A stretch of 64,000 bases of DNA, from IMG/VR virus record IMGVR_UViG_3300047476_001812, positions 1-64,000 of that record, one strand, 5' to 3'. Below the pieces are notes generated by a model, which saw nothing but the letters and a program-made list of their open reading frames with translations, was not told the origin of the DNA and searched no databases. Each line of letters opens with the position of its first letter. Within the stretch, counting starts at the first letter, position 1. Source of the DNA: a virus. A program made the position numbers and the translations under genes. This document shows positions 52,962 through 59,873 of the stretch, in pieces.

Positions 52962-53171
52962 CTAGCATTGTGTACCCTCTAGCCCTCTAACCTCTGGTTT
53001 TCTAACAGCCTGTTTTTCTAATAGCTTACATACCCTAACAGCCTGTTTTAACAAAGCTAATTTAAACTTTCTTGCTGGTTTAAAATTCTTTTGGTTTTTA
53101 GGTGAAAGCTTTCCGTGCGCGCACCAGGCGATAGCCTGTCCATATTCGGAGGTGTGTTGTAAATAGGACAC
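52962..53171 (-). CDS. Uncertain small basic protein, 69 aa
   Basis: The N-terminus (SYLQHTSEYGQAIAWCAHGK) reads like a real protein, then the chain becomes Lys/Arg-rich. No ribosome site is clear, and the surrounding DNA is gene-poor. The 52728-52961 stretch upstream holds nothing I can name. Confidence 0.35.
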   Translation of the reverse strand: MSYLQHTSEYGQAIAWCAHGKLSPKNQKNFKPARKFKLALLKQAVRVCKLLEKQAVRKPEVRGLEGTQC

Positions 53172-53751
53172 CTGTTCAAATAAAGTAGTCTTCTTATATC
53201 GTGTGTAATTTAATTAATATAATATATTAACTAATATATATATAATATAAGAGCAGCGTTTATTTGCTTGATGGTAGCAATAGAGACGTTGGGTAAAAAG
53301 GTATTTTGATAGGGTTGAAATAGGCATTTAAAAGTTATTTTGTATTAATTGAAAGCATTGTTGTTAAAGGGTTTTGGTTTATTTTAATTGTTAACAAATA
53401 GTAGGAAATAAGTATATCTTTGTACGGATTACTGAGAAGGTATGTAGAATGACTGAGTTCACTATGATATTGTACGATTGAGCATATACTATAAGTGGTT
53501 AATGTGATTATAGTATTGAGTGATAACCGTACTACTGATGACTAAAGCTTGATTATTGCGCCATTTGCTATAAGTGACAGAGTATCCGCTGAGTCTGTAC
53601 GTTTGAGCATATACGGACTAGCCTTTCAAAGAGCTTATTGTCTGTAGTTTGTGGTATAATTGAATAGTCAATAAAAAAAAATCCCCTCGCAAACCTGGTA
53701 CTGGTAATACCGAAGATTTCAGGGGAAGTAACCTATAGGGCAGGTCACAAT
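53172..53751. other. AT-rich intergenic region with repeats, possible origin or operator
   Basis: An 18-bp unit GTACGNTTGAGCATATAC occurs at 53472-53489 and 53597-53614. CTATAAGTG occurs at 53489 and 53569. The left part contains (TA)n-rich sequence. A TATAAT-like box near 53653 and a C-rich hairpin (TCCCCTC...CAGGGGA) precede the GIY-YIG gene. No gene is visible. Repeats plus AT-rich DNA fit an origin or regulator sites. Confidence 0.45.
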
Positions 53752-54126
53752 ATGATTATTCTAAATGGTTTTAACCACCGCGTCTATCCTGAGCGGAAAT
53801 GTATTCCTGGACTTATTTATTTAGTCAAATGCCATGAATACTACAAAATTGGACAAACAGGTGGACATATCAACGCAAGAATTTCGCAAATACAAACTGG
53901 AAACCCATACGCTGTAGAGCTTATTGACCAGTTCTCTTCATACAAGCCAAGAAAAGATGAGGACTTTCTGCACCGTTTATTTGATAACGTCAGGGTAAGG
54001 GGTGAGTGGTTTGAAATTCCTTCTATTTATATTGAAAGCAGAGAAATTTGGTTTAAACCATTTGAAAATATGTCGGTTAAGCAGATTCAAGATGAGATAG
54101 AATCCAAGATTCTAGCTGGCAAGTAA
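53752..54126 (+). CDS. GIY-YIG family nuclease-like protein (T5orf172/MUG113 type), 124 aa
   Basis: GLIYLVKCHEYYKIGQT is the GIY-YIG core; an Arg (NARISQIQTGNP), EDFLH and RVRGEWFEI complete the T5orf172/MUG113 layout. Members cut DNA or act in mobility. It stands alone on the plus strand, in a minus block, and could be a homing-type free-standing nuclease. The role is inferred. The 54127-54406 gap downstream has no gene I can see. Confidence 0.8.
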   Translation: MIILNGFNHRVYPERKCIPGLIYLVKCHEYYKIGQTGGHINARISQIQTGNPYAVELIDQFSSYKPRKDEDFLHRLFDNVRVRGEWFEIPSIYIESREIWFKPFENMSVKQIQDEIESKILAGK

Positions 54127-54406
54127 TCCTGTCTACGTAAAACACAAACCAATTACCCACTAGCTAATCACCTTGGTTTAGAGTTAGTGGATATTACCTT
54201 ATCTAAAGCTCTCTTATAGATTACACTGTCGTATTACTCCGTACAAATTGAAGTATCCAGCAATTAGTCTATTGTAATTCCCCTTAATTTAATGTCATCT
54301 GAAAGACTAAGTGTATTAATATTGCAAACGTAGTTGTAGTCTTGGTTTCAGGGGTTTTGCAAAGCTAACAAAAGAAAAGGAGGGACAATGCCCTCCGAGT
54401 GAAAAT

Positions 54407-54568
54407 TTATTTTGAGATAACTATTGAAACAGTCAAACTTGCCTGCGATATCGCAAGCAGATTTACCCCACTTAGCTTGTTGAACTCCCTTGTCACCAAG
54501 GAACTCAAGAATCTTGCTTTGCCGTTGCTGTAAACAACAGCTTTAGTCCTGACTTTTCTGAGTTTCAT
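54407..54568 (-). CDS. Small basic protein, 53 aa
   Basis: Start ATG 54568 (MKLRKVRTKAVVYSNGK); its ATG overlaps the TGA of a possible 16-residue leader peptide. A hydrophobic C-terminus (AISQASLTVSIVIS). The longer frame would translate the leader element. Unknown. Confidence 0.5.
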   Translation of the reverse strand: MKLRKVRTKAVVYSNGKARFLSSLVTREFNKLSGVNLLAISQASLTVSIVISK

Positions 54569-54598
54569 GATAAAATCCCATTGATTACGCCACAAACA

Positions 54599-54640
54599 GG
54601 AAGCGTAGCGACCATAAAAAAAGGAGGGACTAAGCCCTCC
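54599..54640 (-). promoter_or_regulatory. Terminator plus GCTACGC leader element before 54407-54568
   Basis: GGAGGGCTTAGTCCCTCC with T7 on the minus strand ends the gene at 54649; TATGGTCGCTACGCTTCC follows. Confidence 0.6.
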
Positions 54641-54648
54641 CAAAATAG

Positions 54649-54840
54649 TTAATATTCAATAAAGTCGTCCTCAATGGGCTCATCGAATGAGGACTTTACC
54701 TCCTCAAGGGCTTCTCTCAACATTTCCATATTCATATCTTCGTACCCCTCCACATCATAAAATTCAGCAAGAAGGAGTAACCCCTCCTTACCAGAGGAGT
54801 GGATTCTGTCCAGAGCGGACAGTCTAAATGTGATTCTCAT
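54649..54840 (-). CDS. Small acidic protein, 63 aa
   Basis: Start ATG 54840 (MRITFRLSALDRIHSS). The C-terminal half is strongly acidic (LREALEEVKSSFDEPIEDD). The leader element lies at 54873. Unknown; DNA-mimic-like composition. Confidence 0.5.
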   Translation of the reverse strand: MRITFRLSALDRIHSSGKEGLLLLAEFYDVEGYEDMNMEMLREALEEVKSSFDEPIEDDFIEY

Positions 54841-54872
54841 AACCAAACCTGAATTAACTACAACTATATATA

Positions 54873-54895
54873 GGGAGCGTAGCGACCATAAAAAC
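54873..54895 (-). promoter_or_regulatory. GCTACGC leader element before 54649-54840
   Basis: TATGGTCGCTACGCTCCC followed by TTGTAGTTAA. Confidence 0.5.
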
Positions 54896-54921
54896 AACTC
54901 TGCCAGAGCAGCAAGCTGCAA

Positions 54922-55472
54922 GACTTGTCACTTAACCACAAAGTCTGCTATATTGTATTTACTTGGTTGAACTAACTACGAGTGAGTAGACGCAAACCAC
55001 CACGATGTAAGGCTCTTGAGGCTTTGAAGTGTAGAGCTAGTGAGGAACTGAGCTTGGTTAGCAGACGAAATGCCGGATAGAGTTCAGACTTGGTAAAACA
55101 GTCCTCTAAGCAATCGTGAGGACACCGGGCTAAAGTTCTGCCTTACCTGGGAAACCGGGACTTGGTTGAGAGACCCTCAATTAAAGTAAAGAATTAGTTG
55201 GCAACTCTAAAGTTGTGATTGCAAGTTGGTTGTAAAACCTGATTACCTGTAATGTAAATCCCACCTGACTGTAAAACCAAATAATCCCCATTGTTAAAGG
55301 ATTCTATCTTTTAACCAAGTCTTCTCTAATCCTGTTTGGTTTACTGCGTAGAGCCAAAGCTAAAGAGGTTAAGAAAACTTACTTGGTTTATAAAAGATGG
55401 AAGTTTTGTCGTGTTTACCTATAACCCGAAGGCAATAAAAGAAAAAGAGAGCCGAAGCCCTCCTAATCAAAA
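54922..55472. ncRNA. Gene-free, structured 550-base region, candidate non-coding RNA
   Basis: No convincing reading frame. GTAAGGC (near 55009) can pair with GCCTTAC (near 55140), enclosing a perfect hairpin GTCCTC/GAGGAC (about 55102-55124) and ACCGGG repeats. TTGGTT-type words recur every 40-80 bases across the whole region. It looks less AT-rich than other intergenic DNA. Strand is not determined. I could not match it to tmRNA, RNase P or an intron core. Confidence 0.4.
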
Positions 55473-55718
55473 TTAGTAACTGTAAGTACCTACGCACTCA
55501 CCGTCCAGGTAGACATCTACTACATAGCTTTTGTCCCCTATGCGGGTTTTTCTAGTTTTGATATCAATGTTGGCGTTGTCAGGTATTTCCCCAACAATAC
55601 CTTTAATCTTGTCTATCTGCTCCCAATTCTGGGAATACCCCTGTAGCTGTTTCGCCCACATGGGACGATTGTCCTGACGACCTTCGCTTTCAAACACACC
55701 GTTATCTAAATCAAACAT
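55473..55718 (-). CDS. Uncharacterised protein, 81 aa
   Basis: Start ATG 55718 with GAGG upstream. Alpha/beta with a C-terminal strand pair (KTRIGDKSYVVDVYLDGECV). Leader element GGGGGCTACGCCCC at 55757. Unknown. Confidence 0.5.
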   Translation of the reverse strand: MFDLDNGVFESEGRQDNRPMWAKQLQGYSQNWEQIDKIKGIVGEIPDNANIDIKTRKTRIGDKSYVVDVYLDGECVGTYSY

Positions 55719-55756
55719 AACCAAATCCTCAATACGTTAACTACAACAAAACTAAA

Positions 55757-55780
55757 GGGGCGTAGCCCCCATAAAAAACC
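55757..55780 (-). promoter_or_regulatory. GGGGCTACGCCCC leader element before 55473-55718
   Basis: Perfect-arm version of the dyad (GGGGC-GTA-GCCCC), with TTGTAGTTAA following. Confidence 0.5.
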
Positions 55781-55867
55781 AACATTAGACAAAGCTAACA
55801 TCAAAACCTATCAGGCGTTAGCCTTGTCCATGCGAAGGACAAACGGGGGAATTTAACCCCCAGGAAG

Positions 55868-56290
55868 CTATAACTGCAAGGCTGCAATCAGCTCAGACTT
55901 TCGCATACTACCGTATTTGGGTATAGCCCTTTCCTTGGCTATAATTTTGAGTTCTTTGACAGTTAAAGAGTTGTAATCTAAGTCCTTGCACTTAGATTGC
56001 TCAAATTGAGCATCTAAGGTCTCCCAAAGCTTGTCACCAGGGTTTGGAAGCTTAGGAGTCATTTGTTCTTTAGCCAATTCAATTACATTTATTTCAGGTT
56101 CAGACTCTTGGGAGTCTAAAGTAACTTGAACCCAAGAAATGTCGGCAACTTTTAAAGTCTGTTGCTGAGTTCCAATTAATTGGTGTCCAGCGTTATTCCA
56201 GATTGTTTCCATATCCAAAATAAAGTCTGCGGTCATGCAAGCAAACAATGCAACTATTAAAACCAAGCAGAAAAAGACTGAGTAATCCAT
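55868..56290 (-). CDS. Membrane-anchored protein with Rho-N/SAP-like tail, 140 aa
   Basis: An N-terminal hydrophobic helix (VFFCLVLIVALFACMTADFI) anchors a polar middle. The C-terminal 36 residues (LTVKELKIIAKERAIPKYGS then MRKSELIAAL) match the Rho-N/SAP helix-extended-helix fold that binds nucleic acid. It could tether DNA to the membrane. Its leader is interrupted by the IS630 element; a 12-mer variant lies 14 bases before the ATG. Confidence 0.6.
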   Translation of the reverse strand: MDYSVFFCLVLIVALFACMTADFILDMETIWNNAGHQLIGTQQQTLKVADISWVQVTLDSQESEPEINVIELAKEQMTPKLPNPGDKLWETLDAQFEQSKCKDLDYNSLTVKELKIIAKERAIPKYGSMRKSELIAALQL

Positions 56291-56304
56291 ATCTTTTATA
56301 AACC

Positions 56305-56315
56305 GTTATTTTGCT
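56305..56315 (-). promoter_or_regulatory. AGCAAAATAAC (one-base-short) motif before 55868-56290
   Basis: A variant missing one A, 14 bases before the start. Confidence 0.45.
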
Positions 56316-56401
56316 AACTACAATTACTATAGGAATCCTAGTTGATTTTTGAAAAAGATTCAGAGAAAATACGTATGAGAATATAAGTGTAAAAGTAGAC
56401 A

Positions 56402-56926
56402 ATGATAAACCAGCATCTATCAAATGTATCATACCCACCAAAAGTGGCAACTGCAATTGCCGAACTACAAGACTTCATAGCAGGTTGTCGTGATGCTCGT
56501 GAAGCCAGAAAAGCCTTGGCGGTGAAATTGGTTTACCAAGATTACTTATACGAAGAGATCCAGACAATTTTAGATGTGTCTTTAGGTTCGATAACTGGTT
56601 GGAAGCAAGCTTACGAGCAAAACGGACTTAATGGCTTAAAGTTAAACCATAAAGGGCGAAAAAGCTATTTGAGTAGCGAACAACGAGAACAAGTGTTAAG
56701 TTGGTTGCAAACCAAGAACTGCTGGGAACTGGGGGAATTGGAGTACAAATTAGCCTTTGAATATGATGTGGTTTATGAGTCAAAGCAAAGTTACTATGAT
56801 TTATTCGATGCTGCTGACATAGCTTGGAAGAAGACCACAAAGTTAAATCCCAAAGCCAACCCAGAGGCTGTGGCAGAAAAAAAAAAGAGATTGAAACACT
56901 ACTGGCAAGCAAGCGTTCCGAAATAG
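56402..56926 (+). CDS. IS630 transposase, first frame (DNA-binding part), 174 aa
   Basis: Helix-turn-helix segments (VYQDYLYEEIQTILDVSLGS, then LSWLQTKNCWELGELEYKL) form the N-terminal DNA-binding region of IS630 transposases. The frame ends shortly after an A10 run (near 56878-56887). A -1 slip there would join it to the frame ending at 57483. Confidence 0.8.
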   Translation: MINQHLSNVSYPPKVATAIAELQDFIAGCRDAREARKALAVKLVYQDYLYEEIQTILDVSLGSITGWKQAYEQNGLNGLKLNHKGRKSYLSSEQREQVLSWLQTKNCWELGELEYKLAFEYDVVYESKQSYYDLFDAADIAWKKTTKLNPKANPEAVAEKKKRLKHYWQASVPK

Positions 56927-57483
56927 AAACCGGAAAATTGAGGGTATTATTAATTGATGAGTGTCATTTAATGTGGGGAGACTTAAGTGGCTATGTCTGG
57001 GGGAGAACTGATACAGAAATCACAGTTCCAGTGGTGAATGAGCGCAATAAACAAACATATTATGGGGCAGTTGATTATCTTGAAGGAAAATTGCTGCTTA
57101 GAGCTTACGATAAGGGGAACTCAGAAAATACAATTGATTATCTGCGATATTTACTAAATGAGTCTGGCGAGCAACAATTGTTACTTTTTTGGGATGGTGC
57201 GACCTATCATCGTTCCAAAGAAATTCAAGAGTTTTTGGATGAAGTTAATCAAGGTTTGACAATTGACCAATGGAAAATACGCTGCGTCCGTTTTGCACCC
57301 AATTGTCCAGAACAAAATCCTATTGAGGATATTTGGTTACAAGCCAAAACATGGGTGCGGCGTTTTTGTGCCTTAATTCCAACATTCTCACATTTGAAAT
57401 GGATGTTTGAATGGTTTATTCGACACACTACCTTTGATTTTGCCACTCTTCAGATGTACGGATTTTTTTCAAAAATCAAATAG
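56824..57483 (+). CDS. IS630 transposase, second frame (DDE catalytic part)
   Basis: The catalytic triad is visible as LLIDECHLMWGD (D), LLFWDGATYHRSKE (D) and CPEQNPIEDIW (E). It is in the -1 frame relative to the first part and is probably made as a fusion through the A-run; the separate ATG may not be used. All residues for activity are present, so the element may be mobile. Confidence 0.8.
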   Translation: MEEDHKVKSQSQPRGCGRKKKEIETLLASKRSEIETGKLRVLLIDECHLMWGDLSGYVWGRTDTEITVPVVNERNKQTYYGAVDYLEGKLLLRAYDKGNSENTIDYLRYLLNESGEQQLLLFWDGATYHRSKEIQEFLDEVNQGLTIDQWKIRCVRFAPNCPEQNPIEDIWLQAKTWVRRFCALIPTFSHLKWMFEWFIRHTTFDFATLQMYGFFSKIK

Positions 57484-57497
57484 GAGTCCTATAGACA

Positions 57498-57535
57498 GGG
57501 CGTAGCCCACATAAAAAAAGGGGCAATTGCCCCTG
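57498..57535 (-). promoter_or_regulatory. Terminator plus GGGCTACGCCC leader element cut by the IS
   Basis: AGGGGCAATTGCCCCT with T7 ends the gene at 57539; ATGTGGGCTACGCCC follows and is separated from its TTGTAGTT by the IS. Confidence 0.6.
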
Positions 57536-57538
57536 TAC

Positions 57539-58102
57539 TTATGACTTAGAAAGTCTCATAGCCTCCTCGTTAGGAGAATACTTGAAACCGCAAGATTCAA
57601 GTAACTCACGTAGGTTCAGATTAATGCGAGTGTCGTAATAGAAGGCGATATTGCCTTCTATAGAGTTGATTGCCATTTCAATGAAGGTCTTTAGCTTGAG
57701 GTCTAAGTTATCTTGAGCTAACCACCATTTATGGTCATTGAGGTCGTCCCCACTAGCAGGGACTTCCTGTCCATTCACTTTAATAGAGAGCAGTTGCTCT
57801 CCTGTTAGTGGGCAAACCTCAAGATGGACTTTGATGGATTCACCCAGATTAACCTTGCCTTGGTTGGCAAGGGTTCTTTCGCAAATTGCATCCAAGACCT
57901 TTGGAGGAATTTCCTCCACAAAGAATTCACATCTATTTAGCCGATTGATACTCCAGCGCTGCTGGAATTTGCAGCGGTGGTGTTGTAAATAGGCACACAA
58001 TTTGTCCCCTAAATAGCTGGGGACGCATACCATGTAAGCAGGTATGCGAGATGAACATTTCCACTCAGGGATATACAAAACCTCAAATCTTGGGTCAGAC
58101 AT
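57539..58102 (-). CDS. Uncharacterised protein, 187 aa
   Basis: Beta-rich N-terminal half (FEVLYIPEWKCSSRIPAYMV) with several Cys, then a helical C-terminus (INLNLRELLESCGFKYSPNE). The start at 58102 (MSDPRF) follows leader element 58135. No family recognised. Confidence 0.55.
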   Translation of the reverse strand: MSDPRFEVLYIPEWKCSSRIPAYMVCVPSYLGDKLCAYLQHHRCKFQQRWSINRLNRCEFFVEEIPPKVLDAICERTLANQGKVNLGESIKVHLEVCPLTGEQLLSIKVNGQEVPASGDDLNDHKWWLAQDNLDLKLKTFIEMAINSIEGNIAFYYDTRINLNLRELLESCGFKYSPNEEAMRLSKS

Positions 58103-58134
58103 AACAAAACCTGGTTAACTACGCCAATTGGTTG

Positions 58135-58180
58135 GGAGCGTAGCGAACATAAAAAAAAGGGAATGGATAAACCACTCCCT
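58135..58180 (-). promoter_or_regulatory. Terminator plus GCTACGC leader element before 57539-58102
   Basis: GGGAGTGG...CCATTCCC with T8 ends the gene at 58187; ATGTTCGCTACGCTCCC follows, then GCGTAGTT. Confidence 0.6.
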
Positions 58181-58186
58181 AATAAG

Positions 58187-58465
58187 TTAGAACCCAACCA
58201 ATGGGTCATACGACCCAATCATAAGTTCATTCCATAAGTCGTACTCAGCCTGAGTTAGTTTGAACGTCCTGCGAAGTTCAAGATATTGAAGAATATCTTG
58301 AAGAGTTACCCATCTACTCTCAAGAATCTCTGAACATTGTTGAATGGAAAAAGGAACGTGATATTCAGGATGTTCTTGGTCTGGAAGAATATCCAGGTCA
58401 ACGAGTGACTGCATAACGGCGGCTAAGTCACTTTCTGATAGTGTAGAAAGAAATTCCGTAAACAT
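58187..58465 (-). CDS. Uncharacterised acidic helical protein, 92 aa
   Basis: Start ATG 58465 (MFTEFLSTLSESDLAA), with AAGG nine bases upstream. Acidic, mostly helical. Leader element at 58498. Unknown. Confidence 0.5.
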   Translation of the reverse strand: MFTEFLSTLSESDLAAVMQSLVDLDILPDQEHPEYHVPFSIQQCSEILESRWVTLQDILQYLELRRTFKLTQAEYDLWNELMIGSYDPLVGF

Positions 58466-58497
58466 ATTAAGCACCTTGTCAACTACACCAATTGGTT

Positions 58498-58514
58498 GGG
58501 AGCGTAGCGACCCA
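58498..58514 (-). promoter_or_regulatory. GCTACGC leader element before 58187-58465
   Basis: ATGGGTCGCTACGCTCCC, then GTGTAGTT; near-identical to the copy at 58135 including the AACCAATTGG spacer. Confidence 0.55.
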
Positions 58515-58595
58515 TAAAAACATTTATTGGTTAAAAATTGAGGGCATCACCCCCTTTTTTCTTTTGGTTAAAATAATATATATAGATTAGGTTTG

Positions 58596-58678
58596 CCCCC
58601 TCAAATATATATAAATAATATAGTGACGTTATTGAAACTTCCCCCTCAAATATATATAAATAATATAGTGACGTTATT
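58596..58678. repeat. Identical 38-bp direct repeat pair
   Basis: The unit begins CCCCCTCAAATATATATAAA and ends TAGTGACGTTATT. Copies are 58596-58633 and 58641-58678, separated by seven bases. It lies in a 330-base gap between the minus accessory block and the plus portal block. It may be a protein-binding site or a short slipped duplication; no gene is seen here. Confidence 0.65.
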
Positions 58679-58796
58679 CAAATTTATAAGGTCAAAAAAA
58701 TATATATAAAACTGTACACATACGCAAAAGAAAATATCCACCCTAACTCGCATAGGATGGATAAAGTGAAGTAGTTAAAGTGTATTCTTATAGTTC

Positions 58797-58940
58797 CTAA
58801 AAACCATAATGTAAATAACGGTTTTCAACTGAGTTGAGATATTCGTTTTCATAGTATTCGTCTTCTTCTATTTCCAGTTGTAGGGACGTAATAACATCAG
58901 CAAATAGATTGAGAGTTTTGTCAAGAAGTAGCGTAGTCAT
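58797..58940 (-). CDS. Small acidic protein, 47 aa
   Basis: The frame MTTLLLDKTLNLFADVITSL continues with an acidic tail (EIEEDEYYENEYL). Its start region (TTTATGACTACGCTAC) resembles the leader element, with the ATG in the same position. Divergent from 59030. Unknown. Confidence 0.5.
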   Translation of the reverse strand: MTTLLLDKTLNLFADVITSLQLEIEEDEYYENEYLNSVENRYLHYGF

Positions 58941-59029
58941 AAATCACAAATTACAAACATCACCACTTCTAAGGCGTTAGCCTTTGTAATAGGAAAACTA
59001 CTGCAAGCAAAACAAATACAGGATTTAAA

Positions 59030-59593
59030 ATGGAATCAATAATCGAAAAACAAGAAGAGATAATTACTCAATTGCAATTAGCAATAGAGCATTATTTAGA
59101 AAAAGGTGACTTAGAGACAGCACTTGTTTATTCTGAGTTATTTAAACTTAATTGCGAAGCTTATAAGTCTTTAGTTTGTAATAAAGAGGCTAAAGAAGAA
59201 AAGCCTGTATTTAGATTTGGGAAAGGAAATCCTCAAGCTATTTCTCAAAAACAGACACCAGTAATAACAAGTGAAAAAGCTAGACAGAATTATGAAGCTA
59301 AAATGCTCAACGAATATTTACAACAACTACCTCAAGTTGCTGTTGTAAACAAGGTTCAATCTTATCAAGAACCAAAGACTATAGTTTCACAATACAGCTA
59401 CGGTGATGGACAGGACAACCCCAAGATTAGAGCTAATGATATTAATGGTAATTGGGGTAAAAATGGAGAACCTAATCAAATTATTACACCACCACAACAG
59501 TTAATTAACAATCCCAGGATTGCCAACACAGAAATGAGTGAAGAAGACAATTTATGGGGAGAAGACCCACGTAGAAGTTTAAATAAGAGATAA
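59030..59593 (+). CDS. Uncharacterised protein at the start of the portal operon, 187 aa
   Basis: An N-terminal amphipathic helix pair (EKQEEIITQLQLAIEHYLEK) is followed by low-complexity Gln/Asn/Pro sequence. A degenerate 12-mer (AGCAAAACAAATAC) lies upstream. It may be a virion or scaffold protein by position. Confidence 0.55.
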   Translation: MESIIEKQEEIITQLQLAIEHYLEKGDLETALVYSELFKLNCEAYKSLVCNKEAKEEKPVFRFGKGNPQAISQKQTPVITSEKARQNYEAKMLNEYLQQLPQVAVVNKVQSYQEPKTIVSQYSYGDGQDNPKIRANDINGNWGKNGEPNQIITPPQQLINNPRIANTEMSEEDNLWGEDPRRSLNKR

Positions 59594-59601
59594 AGGAAGA
59601 A

Positions 59602-59847
59602 ATGCAAATAAAAGATATTGAGTTAAATATGGAAACCATAGGCATTATTTGTTCAGTAATTGGTTTTATCTATCAGATTGCTAGAATGGAAGCAAAAATA
59701 GAAGATTCAATTGAAGCTGTAAATAAAAAGTTAGAACTTCACATTGAAGAGGTAGCTGGAGACAGAAAAATGATTGAGTACAAAATGACTACAATTACAG
59801 AACAAGTAAAAGAAATTGTAAGTTGTCTTCACAGTGGAGATAAATAA
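59602..59847 (+). CDS. Small membrane plus coiled-coil protein, 81 aa
   Basis: A short hydrophobic helix (TIGIICSVIGFIYQIA) then a charged coiled coil (KIEDSIEAVNKKLELHIEE). This resembles haemolysin-XhlA-like or holin-accessory proteins. Its place before the portal gene is unusual for a holin. Function open. Confidence 0.5.
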   Translation: MQIKDIELNMETIGIICSVIGFIYQIARMEAKIEDSIEAVNKKLELHIEEVAGDRKMIEYKMTTITEQVKEIVSCLHSGDK

Positions 59848-59873
59848 AACGTAAAACTATTACAATTTAAATT

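Larger units (their letters stand above)
56330..57491 (+). mobile_element. IS630-family insertion sequence, about 1.16 kb
   Basis: Imperfect terminal inverted repeats of about 34 bases (TAGGAATCCTAGTTGATTTT left, TAGGACTCCTATTTGATTTT right, inverted) flank two frames. TATA at both ends fits a TA target duplication. Removing the element and one TA rejoins GGGCTACGCCC to TTGTAGTT, restoring the leader consensus. One of four GATC sites in the window lies inside (56557). Confidence 0.85.

Noticed and set aside
54922-55472. tmRNA, RNase P RNA or group I intron in the gene-free region
   Set aside because: I could not find the conserved core or tag-peptide features of any of these; only generic pairing is visible.
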